Shown: in pieces, positions 44,593 to 54,054 of the stretch
Layout: each line of letters starts with the position of its first letter
Position numbering within the stretch: position 1 is the first letter of the stretch
Assembly: GCA_964484185.1 (NCBI GenBank)
Contig: CAZAEQ010000002.1
Span: 147,419 to 211,418, forward strand
Direction of reading: 5' to 3'
Source: F1-120-MAGs238 sp964484185
GTDB lineage: Bacteria > Planctomycetota > Phycisphaerae > Phycisphaerales > UBA1924
DNA: 64,000 nt
Program-made: the position numbers and the translations under genes
The notes under the pieces: model-generated
Database searches by the model: none
Told to the model about the DNA's origin: nothing
The model's input: the letters and a program-made list of their open reading frames with translations, nothing else

Positions 44593-46156
44593 GAATCGCC
44601 CCCATCACCCAGAGGAACGCCTGAACAATCAGGGCACTTGCCAGCGCGTGCCACATCGTGCACCGAACCGCCGTGCGCCCAACAAGCGAGTAAACCACGA
44701 CTCCGAAGATCACAAACGGCCACCCCATCGAGATTGCCGCGGAATATTCCTTCAAATCAGTCGGAAGGCCCAGCACGGCGATGCGGGGCACGGTGTAGGC
44801 AGAGTAGCCAATTCCCAAAATGCCGATAAAGAGCGCGCCGAGCAGAGCTGGCGGCCAGAAAATCGGTCTCTTTGCTCCCCATCCGGCAAGACCCAGAATC
44901 AATGACAACCCAATCCCAAAGTGTGCGGCGCCCAGCACACCAATTGCGAACATTTTCATCCAAGCCGCCGACTCCCGTGTGTAGAACGCCACATCAGCCG
45001 CGATTGGTCCGGCAATCGCGCAGAGCGGCATAAGCATTGCCACCACGACCCATCTCCGGCGTATGAGTTCCAGCCCCAATCTGTACCAGATCGAATCTGG
45101 CCCCGCCTTAAGAGGCTGTCCGCACAGGTAACGCTGCACATCGTCGCCGAGTTCTGCTGCAGAACGGTAGCGATCTGCACGATCCTTCCGCAGCGCCTTG
45201 AGCGGAATCCACTCAAGTTCGCGGCGGAGTTGCGAGGCCAGTTCGTCCAACGCGATGTTCCTGGCTGCGGCAATGGCAGTGTTGGCGTCCCCCAATCTGG
45301 AGAGCTTGGTGCTGGGGCGTGGCGGGTCGTCCTCACGAATCATCTTCCTGATCGCAGCATCGCCCGCGGCACGAAGCGTTTTGGAGTCAAAGGGCAATGC
45401 GCCAGTAAGCAACTCGTACAGAATCACGCCGAGCGAGTAGACATCCGAGCGTGTATCGATGTCCGTCTCAGCCATCTCGGCCTGCTCCGGGCTCATGTAT
45501 TCTGGGGTACCGATGAGTTGCCCCTGCGCCGTGTAGATCGTCTGCTCGCTGAGCCGGCCTGCCAGCGCCTTGGCCACACCGAAATCAATGATCACCGGAC
45601 GAGCCTCGGAACCATCGGCAATCGCTACCAGAATGTTGCCGGGCTTGAGATCGCGGTGGATGATCCCTCTCATATGCGCGTGCTGAACCGCCTCGCACAC
45701 AGTCGCAAACAGCCTCAATCGTTGATCGATGCTCAACCGATGCGTGTCACAGTATTCCGTGATAGGTGGACCTTTGATGAGTTCCATGACGAAATAAGGA
45801 CGACCTCCGCCGGGAGAATCCAGCGGTATGGTGCCCGCATCAAGCACTTGAGCAATGTTAGGATTGTTCATCATCGCCAGAGCCTGCCGCTCTGCCTCAA
45901 ATCGCGCGACAACGGCTTTGGAATCCATTCCCGGTTTAATAACCTTGAGCGCGACCCGCCGCCGCACTGGCTCCATCTGTTCAGCAAGATACACCACGCC
46001 GAAACCGCCTTCGCCCAGCAATGAAATCAGACGATACTGGCCAATCATCTCTCCAGGCTGGTGGTTGGCGTCTGAGGTAGTTTGTCTGAGAGTCACAGCC
46101 TTCGGTTCACCATCAGGGCTCGGGCCAAGCGAGGCAGTTGGTGAATCGTCGTGCAC
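44549..46156 (-). CDS. Membrane Ser/Thr protein kinase (planctomycete type)
   Basis: A 535-residue kinase. The kinase domain (about 40-320) shows the Gly loop LLGEGGFGVVYLAEQ, Lys in RRVALKVIKPGMD, the catalytic loop IIHRDLKPGNILVA, DFG as IIDFGVAKA and the activation-end GTPEYMSPEQ. After a helical region (LASQLRRELEWIPLKALRKD, the extended lobe frequent in planctomycete kinases) come at least five hydrophobic helices from about 370 to 530 in place of a PASTA or TPR sensor, so it may sense through the membrane. The target is unknown. The repeat protein gene starts divergently 400 bases away. Confidence 0.9.
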   Translation of the reverse strand: MHDDSPTASLGPSPDGEPKAVTLRQTTSDANHQPGEMIGQYRLISLLGEGGFGVVYLAEQMEPVRRRVALKVIKPGMDSKAVVARFEAERQALAMMNNPNIAQVLDAGTIPLDSPGGGRPYFVMELIKGPPITEYCDTHRLSIDQRLRLFATVCEAVQHAHMRGIIHRDLKPGNILVAIADGSEARPVIIDFGVAKALAGRLSEQTIYTAQGQLIGTPEYMSPEQAEMAETDIDTRSDVYSLGVILYELLTGALPFDSKTLRAAGDAAIRKMIREDDPPRPSTKLSRLGDANTAIAAARNIALDELASQLRRELEWIPLKALRKDRADRYRSAAELGDDVQRYLCGQPLKAGPDSIWYRLGLELIRRRWVVVAMLMPLCAIAGPIAADVAFYTRESAAWMKMFAIGVLGAAHFGIGLSLILGLAGWGAKRPIFWPPALLGALFIGILGIGYSAYTVPRIAVLGLPTDLKEYSAAISMGWPFVIFGVVVYSLVGRTAVRCTMWHALASALIVQAFLWVMGAILAFAADFSRWSDRG

Positions 46157-46562
46157 GGGTGATTCCTCGAATATTCTGCCAGTGATATTACGCCATGATC
46201 GCCTTCGCTGGCTGGCGATACTCCACGCGCCGACATCGAACTGCCAGGTGCGGGCCGCGTCACAGGATGTTCGCGGTGGTGCGACCGGTGACTCGCTTGT
46301 TCAGCACACCGTCCATGTTGGTTCCTCAGGGTGCGGACACAATCCAGAACCACGATTGAACTGGCAGCTTGTACCGACACATCGCAGAAGAGTGGCAGAA
46401 AATCACGGGTCGAATAGGGGAAATTTCCCCCATCGCCCCTTTCCAAGAACCAGGTAGTTTTTCAATTCTGTGCAATTAAGACTGGTCACCGGAACTTGTT
46501 GGCACTCCCCAATAACTGACCCGCACTGCGTAACTCCATGACTTACTAATAAGGAATGTATT
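46157..46562. other. Divergent intergenic region between kinase and repeat protein
   Basis: 406 bases between two divergent starts. No gene is supported on either strand. The right end has AAGGA at 46552-46556 before the ATG at 46563 and an AT-rich stretch (TTACTAATAAGG) that could hold promoter elements. Nothing else is assignable by eye. Confidence 0.4.
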
Positions 46563-48983
46563 ATGATGTACTTCTTTGACTCCCTCGAATCACGGCGTTA
46601 CTTGAGCGTTCAGATAATCGATGTAATTACAGAGTCTGAAGCGGACAACGATGGAGATGGTGCGATCCGGGGAGCCATTGTCAGCGCGTACCTCCAATCA
46701 ACAACGCAGACTACGGTGTATCTGAAAGGATTCGAAGATGATGGCGGATCTGGCGATGACCTGATATTCAGAAGTCCTCTGATAGCCGTAGGCCCTTCAG
46801 GAGCCTCATACACTGCACCCACCTTCGCTGACCTCTACAGTCTTCCAGGAGACGATTCCGATGGGTGGGTTGAATTCCGAGTCGAGGTGTACGATGCGGT
46901 CACCAACGCACTGCTTGCGTCTCGCAGTTGGAACATTGATGACGATCTCGGTCCGGTCCCATATGAACATTCCAGTAACGATGGCGGCACATTTGGCATC
47001 GCTCCAACGATCCTGACCCCGGCGATTTCACCCGGCGCCAATCTGAGTCTTGGCGATACATTCGAAGTGACCTCACGGGTCATCGACAGTTCCCCGACCG
47101 GCCACGATATCGAAGGCGCCTACTTCTGGGTCGACCTGAATCGCAACAGCACTTTTGATCCAGTCTCCGAAGGTCCGACATTGCGGCGCATGTCGCTCCA
47201 GAGCGGCACGTCACAGAACGGAACCTGGCGAGTCCTCACACAGGCGACGATGGAGTTTGGAATCGGCTCGCTCCGCGGCATGGTGACCTCCTGGGACTTC
47301 GATGCGAATCCGCGAAATTCTCCGGGTATTGAATTCACTGTCGCCGCCGTCGACACCCCGCCAGTCGTGAATTCGGCTTTGGTCAACGTCCCATTCGTCA
47401 ACAACGGCGATCCATTCTCGATTACCGTCACCGCAACCGATAACAATGCGGTAACCTCCATTGAGTCTTTTGTGGACTACAACCGCAACAGCACTTTTGA
47501 CGCCGCCGATTATGCGGGACCAACAGACTTAGACTCTTCCAACGGTTGGATCCTGAATTTTGTTGATTCTCCACAGTACGTAAATCAATCCAATATCCGG
47601 GTTGGAGTCAGGGCGCTTGATGCGCTTGGCCAGTCATCTCCCTGGACATTTGCGGAAGTACGCCATAACGCGCCCCCCTCCATCTCGATCGTGACAATCG
47701 ATGGAGTCAGCGCCGATGGAACTCCGCGCCTGTTTGGAACTAACCTTACCGTGCGAGCCACCGCGACCGACGACACGGGATTGCCTTTGGCTGTGACTTT
47801 CTTCGTCGACAAGAACAATGACTCGCTCTGGACACCTGGAGTTGATGTTGATCTTGGCGCAGACTTTGTTGGCGCAGACGGTTTCTCCAGAACCGTCCCT
47901 GTGACCACTGCCTGGGGTACTCCTCAACAGGTCGTGCGCGTTGCCGCGGCCGCAGTTGACGTCGACAATGCATGGTCAACCATCACACGGACACCCTTCA
48001 TTCGCTTGAATGAACGTCCGGCTATCACGAATCTCGTTGCCAGTTCCACCAATGTGCTTGCCAACGCGCTGCTCACCATCACCGCAACGCTGCAGGACTC
48101 CAACCCCAGGGCTGTTACATTTTTCAGAGATGTTAATTTGAACGGTGCCTGGGACGCTTTTATCGATCAGGATCTTGGTGCCGACCAAAGCAGTGTCGGA
48201 GGCTGGACCCGCCAAATCACTGTTTACCCCAGCTGGATCGCTGCCGCAACAATTCGAATCGTCGCCGATGTTGTCGATATCGATGGCGTCTGGGGTACCA
48301 CCCCAAGAGCCTTTGTTACCGTGAACGTCTTGGGACCCGCCGTTCTCGGCGTCGTTGCCCCGGCAATGGCGAGTTTCGGACAAACGGTGAGTGTTTCCGC
48401 AACTGCTTCCGGTCTCAACGCCATCCGGGCGGTCACTTTCTTCTTGGATCAGAACAACAACGGCATCTGGAATTCGGGCGTCGATGTAGATCTTGGCGCA
48501 GACTTTGACTCTTCCGGTGGCTGGACCAAGTCCTTCACCGTCAACTCCACATGGGGAACAGGTAATCAGAAAGTGATCCGTGCCGCAGCAGTTGACGTGC
48601 TCGGCAACTGGAGCGTACCGGTCGCCGCAACTCCGATGAGTTTCGTCGATAAACCGGTCGTCACGAACGTTACTCCCTCGTCTCAAAATGTCACAGCTGG
48701 CACGACTTTTAGCTATCAGGCAGTTGCCCAATACGAGCGAGGAGTTCGTGCGGTAACCTCATTCATCGATACCAATGGCGATGGGCGCTGGACCTCCGGT
48801 GTCGATATCGATCTCGGAGTTTCAACACTGACACAGGGATCTGCAACCTCCGGGACGTGGACGCGCTCATTCACCTGGACATACGGACCAGGGATATTCA
48901 GGATCGTAATTGATGCTGTAGGCCTCAATGGAAACTGGAGCGGTCGACCTTATTCGATTCAGATTTCGGTGCGGCTACCGTGA
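46563..48983 (+). CDS. Large exported protein with six Asp-rich repeats
   Basis: An 806-residue protein. The N-terminus MMYFFDSLESRRYLSV has the LExRRxLS pattern that opens many planctomycete surface proteins in place of a classical signal peptide. Six repeats of roughly 95 residues each contain a loop of the type FFVDKNNDSLWTPGVDVDLG (others: DLNRNSTFD, DYNRNSTFD, DVNLNGAWD, DQNNNGIWN, DTNGDGRWT). These look like calcium-binding loops within Ig-like beta units. It is a likely cell-surface or extracellular adhesin. Its 3' end overlaps that of miaA by 9 bases. Confidence 0.75.
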   Translation: MMYFFDSLESRRYLSVQIIDVITESEADNDGDGAIRGAIVSAYLQSTTQTTVYLKGFEDDGGSGDDLIFRSPLIAVGPSGASYTAPTFADLYSLPGDDSDGWVEFRVEVYDAVTNALLASRSWNIDDDLGPVPYEHSSNDGGTFGIAPTILTPAISPGANLSLGDTFEVTSRVIDSSPTGHDIEGAYFWVDLNRNSTFDPVSEGPTLRRMSLQSGTSQNGTWRVLTQATMEFGIGSLRGMVTSWDFDANPRNSPGIEFTVAAVDTPPVVNSALVNVPFVNNGDPFSITVTATDNNAVTSIESFVDYNRNSTFDAADYAGPTDLDSSNGWILNFVDSPQYVNQSNIRVGVRALDALGQSSPWTFAEVRHNAPPSISIVTIDGVSADGTPRLFGTNLTVRATATDDTGLPLAVTFFVDKNNDSLWTPGVDVDLGADFVGADGFSRTVPVTTAWGTPQQVVRVAAAAVDVDNAWSTITRTPFIRLNERPAITNLVASSTNVLANALLTITATLQDSNPRAVTFFRDVNLNGAWDAFIDQDLGADQSSVGGWTRQITVYPSWIAAATIRIVADVVDIDGVWGTTPRAFVTVNVLGPAVLGVVAPAMASFGQTVSVSATASGLNAIRAVTFFLDQNNNGIWNSGVDVDLGADFDSSGGWTKSFTVNSTWGTGNQKVIRAAAVDVLGNWSVPVAATPMSFVDKPVVTNVTPSSQNVTAGTTFSYQAVAQYERGVRAVTSFIDTNGDGRWTSGVDIDLGVSTLTQGSATSGTWTRSFTWTYGPGIFRIVIDAVGLNGNWSGRPYSIQISVRLP

Positions 48984-49904
48984 CATTGCTTCAACCACCC
49001 TTTCGGCCCATGTGATCGGCGCCACCGCCGATTCACATTCAATCCACACACTCTTCGGCGTCATCCGAAGCCGCTTCAACCACGTCCGCTGATTCTTCCC
49101 AAACCGCCGCGTTTCGATCTTGATCTCTTCAATTGCTTCATCCAGCGTGCATCGCCCTTCCAGATGCTCAAGCAATTGCTTGTAGCCTAGAGCCTCGCCC
49201 GCCTGCGGCCCAAGTTTCCCTGCGCGATGCAGGTCTGTGACTTCCCGCAAGAAACCCGCTTCCATCATCGCTTTCACACGCGCATTGATCCGCTTGTTAA
49301 TTTCCTCAACTGGCCAAAGCAAACCGACCAGCACGCGATCCTCTTTCCGCGGCAGTTCTTCCCACTGTTTCTGCAACTGCGAAATCGGTGTTCCTGTCTG
49401 GCGAAACACCTCAAGAGCACGAATCGTCCGACGTTCATCATTTGGATGAATCCGCCCCGCCGCAACCGGATCAACTCGCTCAAGCTCTGCACGCAACTCA
49501 GCAATCGGAATCTGTCGCAGCGTTTCCCTCAGCGAAGCATCTGGCTCAGGACCCTCAAACAACCCATTGAGCAGCGCCATCACATACAAGTTCGTTCCGC
49601 CAACAACTATCGGAGTCCCGCCGCGAGACCCGATGTCTGCAATCACTTGCTCAGCGCGAGTCAGCCAGTCATGCACCGTGAAAGGCTCGGTACTTGCTGG
49701 ATCCACAATGTCCATCATGTGGTGCGGCAGTTGGTCGCGCTCCGCGCGCGATGGCTTGGCTGTCCCGATATCCATCCCTCGATAAATCGTGAACGCGTCC
49801 GCGCTCACAATCTCCGGGCCCGGCACTTTCGTTGCGATCGCCATCGCCAATGCGCTCTTGCCGCCTGCGGTTGGACCAACGATGATGGGGAATCTCTTAA
49901 CCAC
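48975..49904 (-). CDS. miaA: tRNA dimethylallyltransferase MiaA
   Basis: Adds a dimethylallyl group to A37 of tRNAs reading UNN codons. The P-loop is GPTAGGKSALA (residues 8-18). Other blocks are DAFTIYRGMDIGTAKPSRAE, VGGTNLYVMALLNGLFEGP, RTIRALEVFRQTGTPIS, and GALGYKQ-type GEALGYKQLLEHLEG, with RRFGKNQRTWLKR near the end. The length of 309 is normal. Its last 30 residues are also found, diverged, at 44392-44592. The stop lies inside the end of the repeat protein gene. Confidence 0.95.
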   Translation of the reverse strand: MVKRFPIIVGPTAGGKSALAMAIATKVPGPEIVSADAFTIYRGMDIGTAKPSRAERDQLPHHMMDIVDPASTEPFTVHDWLTRAEQVIADIGSRGGTPIVVGGTNLYVMALLNGLFEGPEPDASLRETLRQIPIAELRAELERVDPVAAGRIHPNDERRTIRALEVFRQTGTPISQLQKQWEELPRKEDRVLVGLLWPVEEINKRINARVKAMMEAGFLREVTDLHRAGKLGPQAGEALGYKQLLEHLEGRCTLDEAIEEIKIETRRFGKNQRTWLKRLRMTPKSVWIECESAVAPITWAERVVEAMSR

Positions 49905-50024
49905 TTGGGTTCATAGTAAAGGCATCGCTTCCGGCCTCTGAAACAAATACACAGAGCCAACCCGCCGCCGCACAAGTTCCGACCATACAAACGAAATCAC
50001 AACGCATACACTTGTCACCTCATT

Positions 50025-51650
50025 ATGCCTATTCCTCGCGTCGCTATCGTCGGTCGCCCCAATGTGGGCAAAAGCTCGCTGCTCAACATGCTCGCGGGTT
50101 CCAAAGTCTCCATCGTGGACCCGACTCCGGGTGTCACGCGCGATCGCGTTGTTGCCATCGTCGAACTCCAGCACCCAAAGGGTAAGAACTCCGGCGAAGC
50201 CACCAAGCCCGTCGAATTCATCGATACCGGCGGCTTCGGTGTCTATGTCGCCCAGGGTGAACGCTATGACGATGTCGGCGAAGACTTGGCAACATTGACC
50301 GAAGACATCGAATCACAGATCGAAGCTGCGATTGCGACCTCGGACTTGGTCCTCTTTGCAGTCGATACTCAGGCCGGAATCACGCCGCACGACTTGGAGA
50401 TTGCCAAGCTCTTGCGTGAGGGCAAGCTCGGCCCATCTTCCAAAAAAGCACAAGGCAAGAAGCCTGGCAAAGAAGCCCGCGTCAAAGCGAAGAAGCTCAA
50501 CGTGCAAGTCGTGGCAACCAAGGTCGATGGACCGCGCTGGGAAAGTCACGCGCAGGAACTCGCTGGTCTTGGCTTTGGTCAACCCTGGCTCTGTTCCGCC
50601 AAGAACAACTACATGCGCCGCGAACTTCAGGATTTCCTGTTCGCAGCGCTTCCTGATAACACCGATGAAAAAGCCCGCCGCGCAGATCTGCAAGTCGCCA
50701 TCATCGGCAAGCGCAACGCCGGCAAGAGCACACTGGTCAACACGCTCGCAGGCGAGCCGCGCATGATCGTGAGCGAAATCGCAGGCACCACCCGCGATGC
50801 CGTCGACGTTCGCTTTGAACTTGATGGCCGCTCGATCGTCGCGATTGATACAGCAGGTCTACGCCGCAAAAAGAGCTTCCAGAGCATGGTTGAGGTCTAC
50901 GCCCTCGATCGCGCCAAGCGTGCCATCGATCGCTCCGATGTCGTCATGCTCCTGATCGATGCGACTGTGAAGCTCAGCCAGGTCGATGAACAACTCGCCA
51001 TGATGTGCCAGAAGGCGTTCAAGCCGGTCATCATCGTTGTAAATAAATGGGACAGAGATCCAGGCGGCGCACGCGGCAAGAAAGGCCGCAAGGGCACCGA
51101 AGTTACCCCCGAGGATTACGAGCAATATCTCCGCCGCGAACTGGGCGGATTGTCACACGCTCCGATTGCATTCATGAGCGCGAAAAAAGGACTGAATGTC
51201 AAAGAGACATTGGACCTGGCCTTCGACATGCAGAAGCAGTCCGAGACCCGCGTCACTACAGGCGTCCTTAATCGCCTGATCCGCAAGCTCATTGAGCTTC
51301 GCCCACCCAGCGATAAGCAGGGTGTGCACGCCAAGATCTACTACGTTGCACAGGTCGGAACCAACCCGCCGGAAATCGCGCTGGTTGTCAATCGGCCCGC
51401 GATGTTCACGCAGACGTACCAGCGCTACCTGGTCAATCGCTTCCGCGAAGAACTCCCGTTCTCTGAAGTCCCCATCAAGCTCAACGTGCGTGCACGCAAG
51501 ACTGATGCGGATAAGGATGAACGTCCATTGGCTGAGGCTGGGTCATTCACCGAAGGGTTCGCGGCCCGCCGCGGAGCCAAGGTCAAGACCAAGACTCCCA
51601 AGGACACGACGCCAGAAGATGTCTCCGAGTATTTCGAGGATGACGATTGA
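50025..51650 (+). CDS. der: Ribosome-assembly GTPase Der (EngA)
   Basis: A 541-residue protein with two GTPase domains and a C-terminal KH-like domain. First G domain: GRPNVGKSSLLNML, DPTPGVTRDRV, DTGGFG, and the base-binding ATKVDG. Second: GKRNAGKSTLVNTLA, AGTTRDAVDV, DTAGLRRK and NKWDRD. Lys/Gly-rich insertions are seen at about residues 140-165 (SKKAQGKKPGKEARVKAKK) and after NKWD (GGARGKKGRKGTEV). These and an acidic tail make it longer than the usual 440-490. Stop overlaps the start of the ABC gene (TTGA). Confidence 0.94.
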   Translation: MPIPRVAIVGRPNVGKSSLLNMLAGSKVSIVDPTPGVTRDRVVAIVELQHPKGKNSGEATKPVEFIDTGGFGVYVAQGERYDDVGEDLATLTEDIESQIEAAIATSDLVLFAVDTQAGITPHDLEIAKLLREGKLGPSSKKAQGKKPGKEARVKAKKLNVQVVATKVDGPRWESHAQELAGLGFGQPWLCSAKNNYMRRELQDFLFAALPDNTDEKARRADLQVAIIGKRNAGKSTLVNTLAGEPRMIVSEIAGTTRDAVDVRFELDGRSIVAIDTAGLRRKKSFQSMVEVYALDRAKRAIDRSDVVMLLIDATVKLSQVDEQLAMMCQKAFKPVIIVVNKWDRDPGGARGKKGRKGTEVTPEDYEQYLRRELGGLSHAPIAFMSAKKGLNVKETLDLAFDMQKQSETRVTTGVLNRLIRKLIELRPPSDKQGVHAKIYYVAQVGTNPPEIALVVNRPAMFTQTYQRYLVNRFREELPFSEVPIKLNVRARKTDADKDERPLAEAGSFTEGFAARRGAKVKTKTPKDTTPEDVSEYFEDDD

Positions 51651-53671
51651 GCCTGCCCACGTCCCGCCAACTTGGGACAGCCAAAGGCGATCCGTTCTGG
51701 GAATTCTCAAAGCGGATGTTCCGCTACAAAAAGCTCATGCTGGCGGCAATGATCTGCGCGATCATTTCTGGCGGCAGTCTCACAGGCGGATTGGTCGGGG
51801 CAACGCCCGTGATCAGTGCGGTCTTTGGCACCAAGCGGGCAGTCTTGCCACCGCTCAAAACCCAGGCCAGCGAATGGAACAAGAATCCGGATCATGCAGT
51901 CAATCAGATCCCCGTGGACGTGATTGAAAAACTTCCGGAAACTTCAGATGAGAGCGGGGCCAAGGCGCAGGCATTGGCGACGATGGCCGCGACATGGAAT
52001 GCCAAACCTGAGCACGCAAACTCACAGATTCCCCGGTGGCTTATCAACCGATTGCCAACGACATTGTGGTCCAGCATCTTCCTGATAGTGATGGGCCTGG
52101 GCGTTCTCACGATTGTCGGATCAACGGCCAACTTCCTGCACGCTTTCCTGTCGCTGACACTGGTCAACAAGACTACGACATCAATTCGGCGCGAAGCATT
52201 TCACCGGGTGCTTCGTTTGCCGCTGGGGCTGGTGGTAAAGAGTTCAAAAGGTGATTCACAGGGTGGCGCTACAGATGTGATCAGCCGAATTGTGAACGAC
52301 ACCAATTCGCTGTCGCAGGGAATGACCGCGCTGGTGAGCAAGGCAGTTTCGCAGGCCGTAAAAGGAATCGGAGCACTGGTCGCAGCCTTCCTGATTGACT
52401 GGCAGATGACTTTGGGAACCATGATCGCTGGCCCAATCGTTTTTCTGGTCATCAACAAACTTGGAAAACGCATTCGGCGGTATAGCAAGAGAGCACTGGT
52501 TTCGCAATCAGAAATGCAACTCGCCGCGACTGAAAGTTTGCAAGGATTGCGGGTTGTAAAGGTCCATTCAGCGGAACGCTTTGAGGCGGGACGCTTTCAC
52601 CGCATCAACAAGAAGGTGATGGCGGAACTGAACAAGGTGCGGACAGCGCGGGCGCTATCGAGCCCTGTCGTCGAAACGCTCTCGATCTTTGTACTGGGTA
52701 CGCTGATCCTGGTTGCAGCCAAAGCTGTCTTTGATGGACACCTGACAAGCGAGACGTTGATCGCGGTGCTGATATCACTGGGCGCAGCGGGTGCGAGTTT
52801 CAAACCCATCTCTGGTTTAGTGAACGACATTCAGGCTTCCAGCGGCGGCGCAGAGCGGTTGCGGGAATTGATGGAATCGACTCCTGAGCCGGGGCATGAT
52901 TCACGACTTCCGAAGTTGCCGCGCCATGCGCGCGATATTGAGTTCCGGAATGTGAGCTTTCACTATCCAGGCTCCCCGCGCGAGTCGCTGGTTGATATCA
53001 ATCTTGCAATTCGTCATGGCGAAAAAGTCGCGATTGTGGGGCCCAACGGCTGTGGCAAAACCACGCTGCTTTCGCTGGTTCCGCGGCTGTTTGAGCCCGA
53101 TCCAAATGGCGGCAGCGTCTTGATTGATGGAAACGCCATCCGCGATTTCAATATCCGAAGTCTGCGGCGGCAGATTGGTGTGGTGACTCAAGAGACTGTG
53201 CTGTTCAAACGGTCAGTGCGCGGAAACATAACCTATGGCGCGGCGACCGGATTGAGCGAAGAGCAGATCGTTGCGGCAGCGAAACGGGCGCGGGCACACG
53301 ACTTTATTTCCAGGCTTCCGCATGGATACGACACAGAAGTTGCCGAGCAAGGGGCGAGCTTGTCTGGTGGGCAGCGCCAGCGGATTGCTATCGCGCGGGC
53401 GATTCTCCGCGATCCTGCAATCCTGATCCTGGACGAAGCGACGAGCATGATCGATGCGGATTCTGAAGCGCAGATCAACGCCGCGATTAATGAGTTTTCG
53501 CAGGGGCGGACGACTCTGATTGTCGCCCACCGTCTCAGCACCATGCTTTCGGCAGACCGGATCGTGGTAATGGATCAGGGACGGATTGTGGATGTTGGCC
53601 GCCACGACGAATTACAGAAACGATGCGAGGTCTATCAATTGCTGACGCGCCATCAACGCGGGATTAATTGA
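51647..53671 (+). CDS. ABC exporter, MsbA-like, with duplicated outer segment
   Basis: A 674-residue half transporter. A transmembrane domain spans about residues 25-400. The ATPase has Walker A GPNGCGKTT, Q-loop VTQETVLF, signature LSGGQRQR, Walker B ILILDEAT and the H-loop AHRLST. Between the first two helices lies a large outer segment with two similar parts: ASEWNKNPDHAVNQIP near residue 73 and AATWNAKPEHANSQIP near 114. The start is a TTG overlapping the der stop. It is probably a lipid or drug exporter. The outer repeat is not part of standard MsbA. Confidence 0.9.
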   Translation: MSLPTSRQLGTAKGDPFWEFSKRMFRYKKLMLAAMICAIISGGSLTGGLVGATPVISAVFGTKRAVLPPLKTQASEWNKNPDHAVNQIPVDVIEKLPETSDESGAKAQALATMAATWNAKPEHANSQIPRWLINRLPTTLWSSIFLIVMGLGVLTIVGSTANFLHAFLSLTLVNKTTTSIRREAFHRVLRLPLGLVVKSSKGDSQGGATDVISRIVNDTNSLSQGMTALVSKAVSQAVKGIGALVAAFLIDWQMTLGTMIAGPIVFLVINKLGKRIRRYSKRALVSQSEMQLAATESLQGLRVVKVHSAERFEAGRFHRINKKVMAELNKVRTARALSSPVVETLSIFVLGTLILVAAKAVFDGHLTSETLIAVLISLGAAGASFKPISGLVNDIQASSGGAERLRELMESTPEPGHDSRLPKLPRHARDIEFRNVSFHYPGSPRESLVDINLAIRHGEKVAIVGPNGCGKTTLLSLVPRLFEPDPNGGSVLIDGNAIRDFNIRSLRRQIGVVTQETVLFKRSVRGNITYGAATGLSEEQIVAAAKRARAHDFISRLPHGYDTEVAEQGASLSGGQRQRIAIARAILRDPAILILDEATSMIDADSEAQINAAINEFSQGRTTLIVAHRLSTMLSADRIVVMDQGRIVDVGRHDELQKRCEVYQLLTRHQRGIN

Positions 53672-53692
53672 TACAGGCGATGAGAGATTCAC

Positions 53693-54025
53693 ATGCATGA
53701 CACTGATGCCGATGGCAATGACTACTTCAAATGTGATTTCTGCATGCGCGCCTGGGCAGAAGATCGACCGATGGTTGAAGGACACAAAGGGTCATTAATT
53801 TGCGGCAGTTGCCTGTCGCTGGCATATCGCATGGCGGTGCTCGCCGATCCGCCGAGCGGGCCGATGGCAGATTTGGGAAGCTGCGTGATGTGCTTGCAGC
53901 ACAAAGATCGCGGAGCCTGGGAAAGTCCGATGACCACCGGAACCTGGATCTGCGAAGAGTGTGTTCGCAATTCGGCGAAGATGCTGGAGAAGGATAAAGA
54001 GATTACTTGGACTAGGCCCGTCTAA
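53693..54025 (+). CDS. Small protein with two ClpX-type zinc fingers
   Basis: A 110-residue protein with two C4 units of identical spacing: C14-x2-C17-x19-C37-x2-C40 and C64-x2-C67-x19-C87-x2-C90. The spacing and residues (CDFC to ICGSC; CVMC to ICEEC) match the zinc-binding domain of ClpX, but the AAA+ part is absent. In ClpX this domain dimerises and binds adaptors and substrates. A stand-alone double copy might act as an adaptor or as a redox or metal protein; this is inference. It lies 21 bases after the ABC exporter gene on the same strand, probably in its operon. Confidence 0.75.
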   Translation: MHDTDADGNDYFKCDFCMRAWAEDRPMVEGHKGSLICGSCLSLAYRMAVLADPPSGPMADLGSCVMCLQHKDRGAWESPMTTGTWICEECVRNSAKMLEKDKEITWTRPV

Positions 54026-54054
54026 CGCGTGCTTGCGGGGAACTGTGTCTTTCA

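Noticed and set aside
47976..48731. Long antisense frame inside the repeat protein gene
   Set aside because: Its repeats mirror those of the sense gene; no independent features.
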